Source of the DNA: DASUAS01 sp963809795
Lineage (GTDB): Bacteria; Actinomycetota; Acidimicrobiia; IMCC26256; DASPTH01
Length of the DNA stretch: 64,000 nucleotides
Direction of reading: 5' to 3'
NCBI GenBank assembly: GCA_963809795.1
Contig: CAWELN010000025.1
Location: forward strand, 62,001-126,000
Shown piece by piece: positions 49,110 through 58,925 of this stretch (position 1 is its first letter; every line of letters begins with the position of its first letter). Under the pieces are notes generated by a model, which saw nothing but the letters and a program-made list of their open reading frames with translations, was not told the origin of the DNA and made no database searches. A program made the position numbers and the translations under genes.

Positions 49110-50912
49110 TCAGTCGCGGGGGACTTCCTCGACGACCGTGGCGCCGAGGCTCTGGGTGATGAGGCTCACCGAATCTACCGCCGGCACCTCCGTGGCATCG
49201 TCGACCATCTCGGAGAGATCGAGCATCTCGTCGTCGGGAGGCTCCTCGTCGAGGGGCGCGGACGCCGTGACCGGGTCGGCGTCGAAGCCGTCGTGCGCGA
49301 CCGGCTTGAACATCATGCGCCGGCCCAGCTTCTGCGACAGCGCGGCGCGGATGTTGTCGGCCTCCTTGCGGAAGCGCGGCAGCGCGGTCTCGTAGTGCGC
49401 CTTCGGTACCCCGAACGTGATGACGCCGTCGTCCACCGCCAGGGGTTGCGCCTCCCGCACCGCGGCGCGCGTCGCCGGCGGCAGCTCCGGGAGGATCTCG
49501 GCCCACGCGACGATGACGTCGTCGATGTCGACCTCGCCCGCCGGCGCCTCGACCGCGGGAGCGTCGGCAGCGTCGGCAGGGGCGTCGGCAGGGGTGTCGG
49601 CGGATGCCGCGACCGGTGGGGCGGGCGGCGGCGACTCGGCGGGAGGCGCCGGGTCGGTCGGGCCTCGACGGCGACGCAGCTCCGCGAACGACCGGCCACT
49701 CCGTGCCCCGGGCGCATCCTCGCCGGAGGCGTCGGGCGCCGGGGCGGCGGCGCCGCTCGCGGTCGTGCCGCGGCTCCGTTCGAGCCGGTCGACGCGCTCA
49801 GCCAGCGCCTGCACCGGCGTCCCCGCCTCCCGGCGGGCCAGCCGCACCAGCGCGATCTCCAGCACGAGGCGCGGGTCGGCGGCGTCGGTGCCCCGCATGT
49901 CGACGACCGCCTGACCGAGCGTCTCGAGCGTGCGGACGAGCGTCGGCGCGCCCAGCTGCTCCCCCAGCGCGCCCAGGGCCTCCTGGTCGTCGGCGGGCAG
50001 GTCGACGCGCACCCGCCCACGCGCCGACGTGAGGAGGAACGCATCGCGCACCGTCACGAGCAGGTCCTCGGTGAGACGGCGGGGCTCGTGCCCGGCGTCG
50101 AGGAGCTCACCGAGCGCGACCAGGGCGCCGGCGACGTCCTCGTCGGCCACCGCCCGGAGCACCGCCAGGCGACCGGCGAACGCGGTGCCCCCGAACAGCG
50201 CGTTCACCTGCTCGACGTCGATCCGCCCGTGCGCGATGGCCTGGTCGAGCAGCGACAGCGAGTCACGCATCGAGCCCGCGCCCGCCCGGGCGATGACGGT
50301 GAGCGCCTCACGGTCGGCCTCGACGCCCTCCCGCTCGCACACGTCGGCCAGGTGACCGACGATCTCGTCGACGGTGTAGAGCGTGAACTCGTAGTGCTGG
50401 GTGCGGGAACGGATGGTGGGCGCGACCTTGAGCGGGTCGGTCGTGGCGAGCACGAAGACCACGTGCTCGGGGGCCTCCTCGAGCGTCTTCAGCAGTGCGG
50501 CCTCCGCGCCGGTGCTCAGCATGTGGACCTCGTCGAGGATGTAGACCTTCTTGGCGCCGCCGGCGCTCAGGTAGGCCACCCGCTCGAGCAGATCGCGCAT
50601 GTCGTCGACCTTGCTCTTCGACGCCGCGTCGACCTCGATCACGTCCAGCGACGAGCCCTCGGCGATGGCGACGCAGCTCTCGCAGACGCCGCACGGATCG
50701 CCGTCGTCCGCCCGATTCGTGCAGTTCAGGGCCTTGGCCAGGAGGCGGGCGGTGGTGGTCTTCCCGGTGCCCCGGGGCCCGGAGAACAGGTAGGCGTGCC
50801 CGACCCTCCCGTCGCGCACGGCGTTCCGGAGCGCGGTGGTGACGTGCTCCTGCCCGACGAGCTCGGAGAATCGCTGTGGGCGGTACTTGCGGTACAGCGA
50901 CTGGTAGGCCAC
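49110..50912 (-). CDS. dnaX: DNA polymerase III subunit gamma/tau
   Basis: The clamp-loader ATPase. The start YQSLYRKYRPQRFSELVGQE is universal. Walker A is FSGPRGTGKTTTARLLAKAL, the zinc module is CGVCESCVAIAEG, Walker B is VYILDEVHML and the sensor motif is TTDPLKVAPTIRSRTQ. Domain III (residues ~225-370) is followed by a Pro/Ala-rich linker and a C-terminal domain (VIVAWAEILPELPPATRAAV). The GTG at 50912 gives 600 aa; the longer open frame is not conserved. TACAGT lies 6 nt upstream and there is no ribosome site, consistent with a leaderless mRNA. Confidence 0.95.
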   Translation of the reverse strand: MAYQSLYRKYRPQRFSELVGQEHVTTALRNAVRDGRVGHAYLFSGPRGTGKTTTARLLAKALNCTNRADDGDPCGVCESCVAIAEGSSLDVIEVDAASKSKVDDMRDLLERVAYLSAGGAKKVYILDEVHMLSTGAEAALLKTLEEAPEHVVFVLATTDPLKVAPTIRSRTQHYEFTLYTVDEIVGHLADVCEREGVEADREALTVIARAGAGSMRDSLSLLDQAIAHGRIDVEQVNALFGGTAFAGRLAVLRAVADEDVAGALVALGELLDAGHEPRRLTEDLLVTVRDAFLLTSARGRVRVDLPADDQEALGALGEQLGAPTLVRTLETLGQAVVDMRGTDAADPRLVLEIALVRLARREAGTPVQALAERVDRLERSRGTTASGAAAPAPDASGEDAPGARSGRSFAELRRRRGPTDPAPPAESPPPAPPVAASADTPADAPADAADAPAVEAPAGEVDIDDVIVAWAEILPELPPATRAAVREAQPLAVDDGVITFGVPKAHYETALPRFRKEADNIRAALSQKLGRRMMFKPVAHDGFDADPVTASAPLDEEPPDDEMLDLSEMVDDATEVPAVDSVSLITQSLGATVVEEVPRD

Positions 50913-50968
50913 GGGCCGACTGTAGCGAGCGTGAACTCCCGGATTCGGGGGTCGGAGCACAGGTGGGG

Positions 50969-51187
50969 TCAGGCCGCGGCCGGGAGCTCCCGGTAGCGGC
51001 GCAGCGCGATCCCCGACCAGATCAGCTCGACCACCCCGAAGGGCCAGGCCCCCGAGAGGAACCCGTACGCGCTCGAGAGCACGCAACCCAACGCGAACAG
51101 GAGCACGAACCGCCGCCCGCGCCCTTCGAGCGCGTACATCACCATCATGAAGGTGAGCGCGGCGACGCCGTAGAGGGTGACCGCCAT
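50969..51187 (-). CDS. Small membrane protein (72 aa), unknown function
   Basis: The frame begins MAVTLYGVAALTFMMVMYAL and continues with FVLLFALGCVLSSAYGFLSG and FGVVELIWSGIALRRYRELP, giving two or three membrane helices. The ATG at 51187 is divergent from the ArsR-SRPBCC gene, so it shares that control region and may be co-regulated. No family was recognised with certainty. Confidence 0.65.
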   Translation of the reverse strand: MAVTLYGVAALTFMMVMYALEGRGRRFVLLFALGCVLSSAYGFLSGAWPFGVVELIWSGIALRRYRELPAAA

Positions 51188-51208
51188 GGGACCAAGTCTG
51201 CTCGACGG

Positions 51209-51238
51209 TTGACAGGCAACTATTTGGTTGCCTATGGT
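51209..51238 (+). promoter_or_regulatory. Sigma-70-type promoter with ArsR-type operator
   Basis: TTGACA (51209-51214), an 18-nt spacer and TATGGT (51233-51238) form a near-consensus promoter, followed by 6 nt and the GTG at 51245. The inverted repeat AGGCAAC-N6-GTTGCCT (51214-51233) occupies the whole spacer. A regulator bound here would block RNA polymerase, so the ArsR-fusion gene is probably autorepressed. The divergent small membrane gene begins 21 nt away. Confidence 0.85.
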
Positions 51239-51244
51239 GGACCG

Positions 51245-52447
51245 GTGGACACGGTGTTCAAGGCCCTCGCCGATCCCCACCGCCGGCAGCTGCTGGACCG
51301 CCTCAACGCCCGCAACGGCCAGACCCTCCAGGAGCTCTGCGCCGACCTCGACATGAGCCGCCAGGCGGTCAGCAAGCACCTCGCGGTGCTGGAGGGCGCG
51401 CTGCTGGTGACGACGGTGCGGCGGGGTCGGGAGAAGTTGCACTACCTCAACGCCGCGCCCATCCACGAGATCGCCGACCGGTGGATCCACACCTACGACC
51501 GGGCGCGGGTCGCCGCCCTGGCCGACCTCAAGCGAGCACTGGAGACCCCCGCCATGGACAAGCCCGAGTTCGTGTACACCACCTACATCCGCACCACGCC
51601 GGAGCGGCTCTGGGCCGCGCTGACCGAGCCCGCGTTCACCGCGCGCTACTGGGGCACCGAGATCGAGACCGACTGGAAGACCGGTTCGCCGATGGCGTGG
51701 GGCCAGGGCGCCATCGTCGTGCGCGACGCCGAGCAGGTCGTGCTCGAGTCCGACCCCCCTCGCCGGCTGTCGTACACCTGGCACACGTTCTCGGAGGAGT
51801 GGGCCCGCGCCATGGACATCGACGAGGAGCTGCGCGCCCGCATCGCCGCCGAGCCACGGTCGCGGGTCACCTTCGAGCTCGAGCCCGACGGCCCGCTGGT
51901 CAGGCTCACGGTCGTCCACGACGGCTTCGAGCCCGGCAGCACGGTCGCCGAGATGGTGAGCGGCGGTTGGCCGCGGGTGCTGGCAGACATGAAGTCCCTG
52001 CTCGAAGGGGCCACGAGCGACGGGTTCTCGACGACCGAGGTCGCCCACACGCCGGCCGACGCGGTCTACGCCGCCCTCACGACGCTCGACGGGCTCGCGG
52101 GATGGTGGATGCCCGACGTCGTCGGTGATCCGGAGCCCGGGGGCGAGATCACGTTCCCGTTCGACGGTGAGCACGTCACCATGCAGGTGGTGTACGCCGA
52201 GCGCCCGTCACTCGTCGTGTGGCGGTGCACCGAATCGACCAGGTTCCCGGAGTGGGTCGGCCACAGCCTCTGGTTCGACCTGCAGCCGCGCGATGCCTCG
52301 TCGACGTCGGTCGCGTTCAGCCAGGTGGGCCTCGTGCCCAGCTGCGACTGCTACGACATCTGCTCGCGGGGCTGGGACCACTACGTGCGGAGCTTGGCCG
52401 ACGTCGCCGCCGGCGAGCGCGGGCGCCCGTACGGCGCAGTGCGCTGA
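51245..52447 (+). CDS. ArsR-family repressor fused to two SRPBCC (AHSA1) domains
   Basis: Residues 1-95 are an ArsR winged helix (TVFKALADPHRRQLLDRLNA, LCADLDMSRQAVSKHLAVLE, RRGREKLHYLNAAPIHEIA). Residues ~105-260 are a first SRPBCC/AHSA1 domain (TTYIRTTPERLWAALTEPAF, ARYWGTEIETDWKTGSPMAW) and ~265-400 a second (DAVYAALTTLDGLAGWWMPD, VVWRCTESTRFPEWVGHSLW). AHSA1 domains bind hydrophobic ligands, so the protein may be a one-component sensor. Two separate proteins (ArsR and AHSA1) are the usual form. The upstream operator suggests autoregulation. No Cys metal site typical of arsenic sensors is seen in the HTH domain. Confidence 0.88.
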   Translation: MDTVFKALADPHRRQLLDRLNARNGQTLQELCADLDMSRQAVSKHLAVLEGALLVTTVRRGREKLHYLNAAPIHEIADRWIHTYDRARVAALADLKRALETPAMDKPEFVYTTYIRTTPERLWAALTEPAFTARYWGTEIETDWKTGSPMAWGQGAIVVRDAEQVVLESDPPRRLSYTWHTFSEEWARAMDIDEELRARIAAEPRSRVTFELEPDGPLVRLTVVHDGFEPGSTVAEMVSGGWPRVLADMKSLLEGATSDGFSTTEVAHTPADAVYAALTTLDGLAGWWMPDVVGDPEPGGEITFPFDGEHVTMQVVYAERPSLVVWRCTESTRFPEWVGHSLWFDLQPRDASSTSVAFSQVGLVPSCDCYDICSRGWDHYVRSLADVAAGERGRPYGAVR

Positions 52448-52546
52448 TTGGCGCGTTCCTGAGGAATTGCTGTGGGAGGCGTCCCGGGTATCGGCGCGCG
52501 ACCGCCTACTTTTCCTGCTGGGAGGGCCCGAGCGATCGAGGGCTTC

Positions 52547-54021
52547 ATGGGCAACCCACCACCTGGGCCGTCGTGGTGGCAACGACTGCGGCGCCCCTGG
52601 GTGATCATCCCAGCGGTCTTGGTGCTGGCAACGGGCATCTGGTGGTTCGGTTTCCGCTCGAGCGGCACCTCCGCCTCCGCCGCGTCGCCGACGCAGCAGC
52701 TCGTCGCCGTCACCAAGGGCCCGATCGGGAGCACCGTCTCCGCGGAAGGGACGATCGCCGCGGCCCAGACCGCCGACCTGAGCTTCACCTCCGCGGGCAC
52801 CGTGAACGCGGTCAACGTGAAGGCGGGCGACACGGTGACCGCCGGCGAGGTGCTGGCGACCCTCGACTCGGCCCAGCTCGCGGCCGCCCAGGCGAGCGCG
52901 CAGTCGACCGTCGCCACCGCGCAGGCGAAGCTCTCCGACGACCAGGCGTCCGGCGCGTCGGCCGACCAGATCGCGGCCGACCAGACCAGCCTCGACTCCG
53001 CGGGAGACAACCTCACGAACGCCCAGCAGGCGCTGGCGGGCGCGTCGCTCGTCGCGACCTTCGACGGGACGGTGGCGCAGGTGAACGTCACCGTGGGCGA
53101 GAACCTGGCGAGCGGCGGGACCGGCGGCACGTCGACGACCGGTACCCGCACCGGTTCCGGCCAGTCGTCGTCGACCCTCGGCTCCGGCACCGGCACCGGT
53201 GCGGCCGGCGGGTTCGGTAGCGGCGCGGCGTCGAGCTCCTCGAGCTCGTCGAGCTCCTCGTCGCCCGACATCCAGGTCGTGAGCCAGGGCCAGTACACGG
53301 TGTCCCTGTCGGTGGGCGCGAGCGACATCGCCCGCGTCGCGGTCGGCCAGAGCGCGACGGTCACCGTCACCACCTCGAGCGCGACCGGCGGGCGCGGCGG
53401 GTTCTTCGCCCAGCTGTTCGGGGGCGCGGGCGGCCGCGCCGGCGGGACGGGAGGCACGGGCGGCGCCGGTGCGGCGGCACCGGTGCCGGCGGTGCAGGCG
53501 GCGCAGGCGGCGCCGCGGGCGCGAGCGGCGCGGCGTCGGCGACGGGTGCGGTGACCTCGGTGAGCCAGGTCGCGTCCGCGAGCTCGGGCGTCGCCGGCTA
53601 CCCGGTCGTGATCTCGTTCAACGCCGACTCCAAGTCGTTCTACCCGGGCACCACGGTCACCGGCGCGATCGCCACCGAGGCGAAGGACGACGTCATCCAG
53701 GTACCGACCCGGGCCGTGTCGACGGAGAACGGCAAGTCGGTGGTGACCGTGGCGACGAGCGGCAAGCTCGGCGGCCCCACCGAGACGCGCACCGTCACCA
53801 CCGGCGTCACCGCCGGCGGTCAGACCGAGATCACGTCGGGTCTGAAGCCAGGCGAGCAGGTGGTGCTCACGCTCCCGGCCGCGCTCGGCGGGTTCAGCCG
53901 CACCGGGTCCGGCGGCGGCGGGTCCGGCGGCGGCGGCTTCGGCGGGTTCGGCGGCGGCGGCTTCGGCGGCGGCGCGGGCGGTACCGGCGGCAGCACGCGC
54001 ACCGGCGGGAGCGGCGGATGA
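52547..54021 (+). CDS. ABC-exporter membrane-fusion adaptor (HlyD/MacA-like), frameshifted
   Basis: An N-terminal membrane anchor (PWVIIPAVLVLATGIWWFGF) precedes a biotinyl-lipoyl domain (LSFTSAGTVNAVNVKAGDTV, TAGEVLATLDSAQLAAAQA) and a helical hairpin. A Gly/Ser-rich low-complexity part with a Ser run lies near 53230-53270. The frame shifts at about 53465-53480 in a GGC-rich stretch; adding one base restores GGTGAGGAGG-type repeats leading to VSQVASASSGVAGYPVVISF and IQVPTRAVSTENGKSVVTV. A Gly-rich tail ends the protein, and its stop overlaps the ABC ATPase start. In monoderms such adaptors extend the transporter into the cell wall. Confidence 0.78.
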
Positions 54022-54740
54022 GCCGGTCGGCGGTGATGGACCTCGACCGGGTGGGCAAGGTCTACCAGCTCGGCGAGATGGAGGTCGTGGCCGTGCACGA
54101 CCTGTCGTTGACCATCGACGAAGGCGAGTTCGTGGCCATCACGGGCCCGTCGGGCTCGGGCAAGTCGACGCTGATGCACATCCTCGGCTGCCTCGACGTG
54201 CCGACGAGCGGCGTGTACCGGCTCGCGGGACACGACGTGTCGTCGTTCGACGAGAACCTCCTCGCCGACGTGCGCAACCTCTTCATCGGGTTCGTGTTCC
54301 AGCAGTTCAACCTGCTCGCCTACCTCGAGGCGTGGCGCAACGTCGAGCTGCCGCTCGTCTACGGCGGCGTGCCCCCCGCCGAACGTCACGACCGCGCGCT
54401 CGACGCCCTCGCCCGGGTCGGTTTGGCCGATCGGGCGCACCATCGGCCGGGCGAGATGTCCGGCGGTCAGCAGCAGCGGGTCGCCATCGCGCGCGCGCTG
54501 GTGACCCAACCCGCGGTCATCCTCGCCGACGAGCCGACCGGGAACCTCGACTCGACCTCCACCGCCGACGTGCTGGAGCTGCTGGGCGCGCTCAACGAGG
54601 AGGGCAGCACCATCGTTCTCATCACGCACGAGCACGACATCGCCGCGCGCGCGGAGCGAAGGATCGAGATGCGTGACGGCGGCCTGGGCGCGCCGCTCGA
54701 CGCGATGACGCGCGACGACACCGTCTGGATGCGCCCATGA
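54018..54740 (+). CDS. ABC transporter ATP-binding protein (MacB/LolD type)
   Basis: A 240-aa ATPase. Walker A is GPSGSGKSTLMHILGCLD, the Q-loop region GFVFQQFNLLAYLEAW, the signature MSGGQQQRVAIARAL, Walker B VILADEPTGNLDS and the switch His LITHEHDIAARA. It is of the MacB/LolD/FtsE family. The start overlaps the adaptor stop (ATGA) and its stop overlaps the permease start (ATGA), so the three are translationally coupled. It energises export of an unknown substrate. Confidence 0.93.
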   Translation: MSRSAVMDLDRVGKVYQLGEMEVVAVHDLSLTIDEGEFVAITGPSGSGKSTLMHILGCLDVPTSGVYRLAGHDVSSFDENLLADVRNLFIGFVFQQFNLLAYLEAWRNVELPLVYGGVPPAERHDRALDALARVGLADRAHHRPGEMSGGQQQRVAIARALVTQPAVILADEPTGNLDSTSTADVLELLGALNEEGSTIVLITHEHDIAARAERRIEMRDGGLGAPLDAMTRDDTVWMRP

Positions 54741-55969
54741 CCTGGCGCGACACGCTCCGCACCGCGACCGAAGCGGTCCGCACGCACCGGCTGCGCTCGG
54801 CGCTGACCACGCTCGGCATCCTCATCGGCATCACCGCCGTGGTCCTGACCGTCGGCATCGGGAACGGGGCGAAGGCCAAGGTGCAGGACCAGATCAACGA
54901 GCTCGGCACCAACATCCTCGTCGTCTCGCCCGGCAGCTCCACCTCGACCACCGGAACCCGAGGCGGCTTCGGCTCCGCGTCGACGCTGACGCAGCAGGAC
55001 GCCGACGCCCTGGCGGCGCCCGCCACCGCTCCCGACGTGCAGTCGGTGGCGCCGACGTCGACCACCTCGGCGTCGCTCGTGGTCGGCTCGACCAACTGGA
55101 CCACCACCCTGACCGGGACCACGCCGAGCTGGTCGGCGGTGCGCTCACGAGGCGTCACCTCGGGCCGGTTCCTCTCCTCCGCCGACCTGACGAACGCCTC
55201 GGCGGTGGTGGTCCTCGGCCCCGACACCGTGCAGGAGCTGTTCGGGGCGGCCAACCCGATCGGTCAGACGGTGGCGGACAACGGAGTGCGCCTCGAGGTG
55301 ATCGGCGTGCTCACGCCGCTCAGCTCCTCCGAGCAGACGTCGAACAACGACGTCGCGATCGTGCCGCTGTCGACGTACACCCAGAAGCTCGTCGGCGGTG
55401 TGAACCGCAACGCGGTGAGCTCGATCTACGTGAAGGCGACGTCGTCCGGCGCGCTGTCGGCTGCGTACCAGGAGACGAACGCGCTGCTCCTGAACACGCA
55501 CAAGGTGACCAACCCGGCCAACGCCGACTTCTCGATCGCGACCCAGCAGTCGATCCTCGCCGCATCGACATCGGTCGACGACACGCTCACCGTCATGCTG
55601 GCCGGCATCGCGGTGATCGCGCTGCTGGTCGGCGGCATCGGCGTGATGAACATCATGCTGGTGTCGGTGACCGAGCGCTACCGCGAGATCGGCGTGCGCA
55701 AGGCGATCGGCGCGCGACCGAGCCTCATCCGCCGGCAGTTCCTGCTGGAGGCATCGGTCCTCGGCCTCATCGGCGGCATGCTCGGCGTGGCGCTCGGTGT
55801 GCTCGGCGCGGTGCTGATCCCCGCGTTCAGCAGCTCGCGCGTGATCATCTCGATCCCCGCCGCGCTCGGGGCGATCGTGGTGGCGATCGGCATCGGCGTC
55901 GTGTTCGGTGTGTATCCCGCGTCGCGCGCCGCTCGCCTCGCGCCGATCGACGCCCTGAGGAGCGAGTGA
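54737..55969 (+). CDS. ABC transporter permease (MacB/FtsX type)
   Basis: A 410-aa permease: an N-terminal helix (LTTLGILIGITAVVLTVGIG), a large extracytoplasmic MacB_PCD domain (about 45-270, for example SVAPTSTTSASLVVGSTNW and VVLGPDTVQELFGAANPIG), and three C-terminal helices (MLAGIAVIALLVGGIGVMNI, ASVLGLIGGMLGVALGVLGA, LGAIVVAIGIGVVFGVYPAS). The FtsX-type motif is VRKAIGARPSLIRRQFLLEA. Start and stop overlap the neighbours. It forms the mechanotransmission transporter core together with the ATPase. Confidence 0.92.
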   Translation: MTWRDTLRTATEAVRTHRLRSALTTLGILIGITAVVLTVGIGNGAKAKVQDQINELGTNILVVSPGSSTSTTGTRGGFGSASTLTQQDADALAAPATAPDVQSVAPTSTTSASLVVGSTNWTTTLTGTTPSWSAVRSRGVTSGRFLSSADLTNASAVVVLGPDTVQELFGAANPIGQTVADNGVRLEVIGVLTPLSSSEQTSNNDVAIVPLSTYTQKLVGGVNRNAVSSIYVKATSSGALSAAYQETNALLLNTHKVTNPANADFSIATQQSILAASTSVDDTLTVMLAGIAVIALLVGGIGVMNIMLVSVTERYREIGVRKAIGARPSLIRRQFLLEASVLGLIGGMLGVALGVLGAVLIPAFSSSRVIISIPAALGAIVVAIGIGVVFGVYPASRAARLAPIDALRSE

Positions 55970-57891
55970 TGGTCGACGCGCCCCGCCCGTCGAGCGCCGA
56001 CCGCCGTCTCGCCGCGCTGTTCCCCGACGAGTCGGCGCCCACGACCGCGGCACCCTGGTGGCGGCGTCGGAGGACGGCGATCGTGCTCGCGGTGGTCGTG
56101 GCGCTCGTGGTCACGAGCCTGGCCGCCGCGAACGCGTTCGGATCCTCGGGCGACCGCTACCGCACGGCGACGGTGGCGACCCGGAGCGTCGACTCGGTGT
56201 GGCACGGGGTGGCCACGATCGAGCCGGTGGCGCAGGCGACCGTGGCCTTCCCGGTGAGCGGGACGGTGGCGTCGGTCAACGTCCAGGTCGGCCAACCGGT
56301 CGAGGCGAGCGGGACGCTGGCGTCGCTCGACACCCAGGCGCTGACGCAGGCCCTCCACACCAAGCAGGCCGCGCTGGCGCAGGCGCAGCTCACGCTGTCG
56401 AAGGCGCTGGCCGGTGAGAGCGTCGGCGGGATCGGCGGCGGGTCGAGCGGGTCGAGCGGCTCGAGCGGCGTCGGGCGGCAGCGGGTCCGGCGGCGCCACG
56501 ACGAGCCCGGCCAGCGCGTCGGCCACCGCGACGTCATCCCGGAGCGCGAGCGCGGGCGCGGGCGACCGCATCGTGCTCAGCGCCGCGATCACCGATCCGC
56601 AGCTCGCGGCGGACCAGCAAGCGGTGCTCGCCGCGCAACAGCAGGTCGACGCCGCGCTCGCCGCCGCCGCCACCGCGTTGGCCAACGAGACCTCGGTGTG
56701 CGCCGCGTTCACCGCGCCGGCGCCCGCCGGCACCACCGATCCCGGGACGACGGCGAGCCCCCCGCCGGACGTGAGCGCGTGCCAACAGGCGATCACCGCG
56801 GTGGGCGACGCGCAGAACGCGGTGGACGCGGCGCAGAAGACCCTCGCCACCGCGTCGAGCACCCTCGACGCGCGGCTCGGACAGATCGCGGCCACGCCGC
56901 CGAGCGCACCGCCCACCACCACGCCGCCCACCACCGCACCGGCGCCCGCGACGCCGAGCAGCCGCGGCGGCGGAGCCGGCTCGCAGTCGGGCTCGGCCGG
57001 CTCGGGTTCGGGCGCGGGTTCCGGCTCGGGTTCGGGCTCGGGTTCCGGCTCGGGTTCAGGCTCGTCGCGGACGGGCGGCACCGGGAGCTCGACGTCGCCA
57101 TCGGCCGCGGATCTCGTCGCCTACCAGAGTGAGGTCGACGCCGCGTCGGCCGCGGTCGCGATGGCGCAGCAGTCGCTCGACCAGGCGACGATCTCCAGCC
57201 CGCTCGCCGGCACCGTGGTCGCCGTCAACATGAAGATCGGCGACCAGGTGACCGCCGCCTCGTCGACCGAGAACATCGTCGTGCAGGGCGCGGGCGGCTA
57301 CGAGGTCACCACGTCGGTGTCGGTCGACGAGATCCCGTCGATCTCGGTGGGCCAGGCCGCCAGCGTCGTCCCGGACGGGACGCACACCCCACTGAGCGGC
57401 AAGGTCGTCGCCATCTCGGTGGCGCCCGCGTCGACTTCGACGACGAGCACCCTCTACCGCGTGACGATCGGGCTCACCAACCCGGACGCGAAGCTCCTCA
57501 ACGGTGCCACCGGCACCGTCTCGATCGTCACCGACCGGGCGAACGCCGCGCTCGCGGTGCCCTCGTCTGCCGTCACGACGGCCGGCACGCGCCACTTCGT
57601 GAACCTCATGTCAGCCGGGTCCGTGACCCGCGTCCCGGTACAAGTCGGCGTGGTCGGCACGACGTGGACCGCGATCACGAGCGGCCTGCGCAAGGGACAG
57701 CAGGTGGTGCTCGCCGACGAGTCGGCGCCCCTCCCGAGCTCGGCGACCGCGTCGGCCGCCGCGACCGGCGGCACCGGCACCACGGGTGGCGGCGGACGCT
57801 TCGGCGGCTTCGGGGCGGCTTCGGTGGCGGCTTCGGCGGCGGCCTTGGCGGCGGGGGCGGCGGCACCGGACGAACGAACCGCACCGGATGA
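55969..57891 (+). CDS. Second membrane-fusion adaptor (HlyD/MacA-like), two frameshifts
   Basis: The N terminus has a cytoplasmic segment and one helix (AIVLAVVVALVVTSLAAANA). The lipoyl half-motif AFPVSGTVASVNVQVGQPVE follows, and the second half (SPLAGTVVAVNMKIGDQVTA) lies after a long insertion with a coiled coil (AADQQAVLAAQQQVDAALAA) and a Ser/Gly repeat. The barrel and proximal domains are YEVTTSVSVDEIPSISVGQA and ALAVPSSAVTTAGTRHFVN. Frame changes occur near 56469-56474 (one extra base) and at the GGGG of 57812-57815 (one lost base). The corrected protein ends in a Gly/Phe-rich tail at 57891. It has about 640 aa, large for this family. Two different adaptors per ABC core is unusual. 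Confidence 0.75.
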
Positions 57892-57911
57892 ACCAGCGAA
57901 GGAGCGCACTG

Positions 57912-58813
57912 ATGGCCGTGTACCGAACTCTCACCCGGGGACGAGGTCTCGTCGCCGCGACGGCGGGCGTGCTCGTCGCCGTCGCGTTGGCGGCGTCGCC
58001 CGCGGTCGCCCAGACCGCAGGCACCGCCCCGCAGTTCGCGTCCGGCGCGGTGACGAGCGTCCACGGCGACGCCGTGCAGGTGACGAATCAGACGCAGAAC
58101 AGCGAGTCGACCGTCGTGCTGTCGCCGACGACGCAGGTCACCAAGCGCGTGACGGCGAGCACCTCGGCGATCACGGTCGGCGCGTGCGTGCGCGTCACCG
58201 GCACCGGCAGCGCCACCAAGGGCATCACCGCGCGGTCCGTCGCGCTCAGCGCGGCCACCTCGAGCGGATGCAACGCTGCGCCGGGCGGCGCGGCAGCCGG
58301 AGGGAGCGGGGGCGGAGGGTTCCGCTTCGGCAACGGGCAACGCCCCCGGAACTTCGGCAACGGCAACGGCAAGGCAACGGGTTCGGGAACCGGGGCGGCG
58401 CCCGGACCGCGAACTTCGCGCTCGCCTCCGGACCGGTGGTCTCGGTGAAGGGCGACAAGATCGTCGTCAAGTCGACGACCTTCCAGCGACCCTCCACGAC
58501 GAGCACGACGAGCGGCAAGAAGAAGAGCACGTCGAAGGGCACGAGGACGGCCACGCCCACGATGAAGACGAGCAACGTGACGGTGACGCTTCCGAGCGCG
58601 GTCGCGATCACCGAGACCGTCGCGGGGACGACGGCCGACGTCGCGGTCGGCTCGTGCGTGACCGCGACCGGCACGAACAGCGCGGGGAGCGTCACCGCCA
58701 ACCGGGTGGTGGTCTCGCAACCGGTGAGTGGCTCGTGCACCGCCGGCTTCGGCTTCGGCGGCGGCCCGCGTCCGGGTGCCGGTGGTGGCAACGGCACGAA
58801 CGGATCCGTGTAG
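57912..58813 (+). CDS. Secreted protein with two DUF5666 domains, frameshifted
   Basis: A signal peptide (GLVAATAGVLVAVALAASPA) leads to a first DUF5666 beta-barrel (SGAVTSVHGDAVQVTNQTQN, VGACVRVTGTGSATKGITAR), a Gly/Asn-rich linker (RFGNGQRPRNFGNGNGK) and a second DUF5666 barrel (GPVVSVKGDKIVVKSTTF, VAVGSCVTATGTNSAGSV). The frame changes near 58371-58375 in AAGGC; one added G restores NGKGNGFGNRGGA. Each domain has a single conserved Cys. It starts 20 nt after the second adaptor gene and ends the operon. It is the likely partner or cargo of the exporter (inference). Confidence 0.72.
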
Positions 58814-58925
58814 CTGCGCCGCGAGCCGAGGCACGCATCCGCGCGTCGAACCGGCACGGACCGCGGATCGTGATGAGACCTAGGATCGGTTGCGCGTGAG
58901 CGACGGTGTCGCGGAGGAGCGAGCG

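Noticed and set aside
49095..50996. Open frame of 633 codons opposite dnaX
   Set aside because: It is a GC-driven shadow of dnaX, with no recognisable domain.
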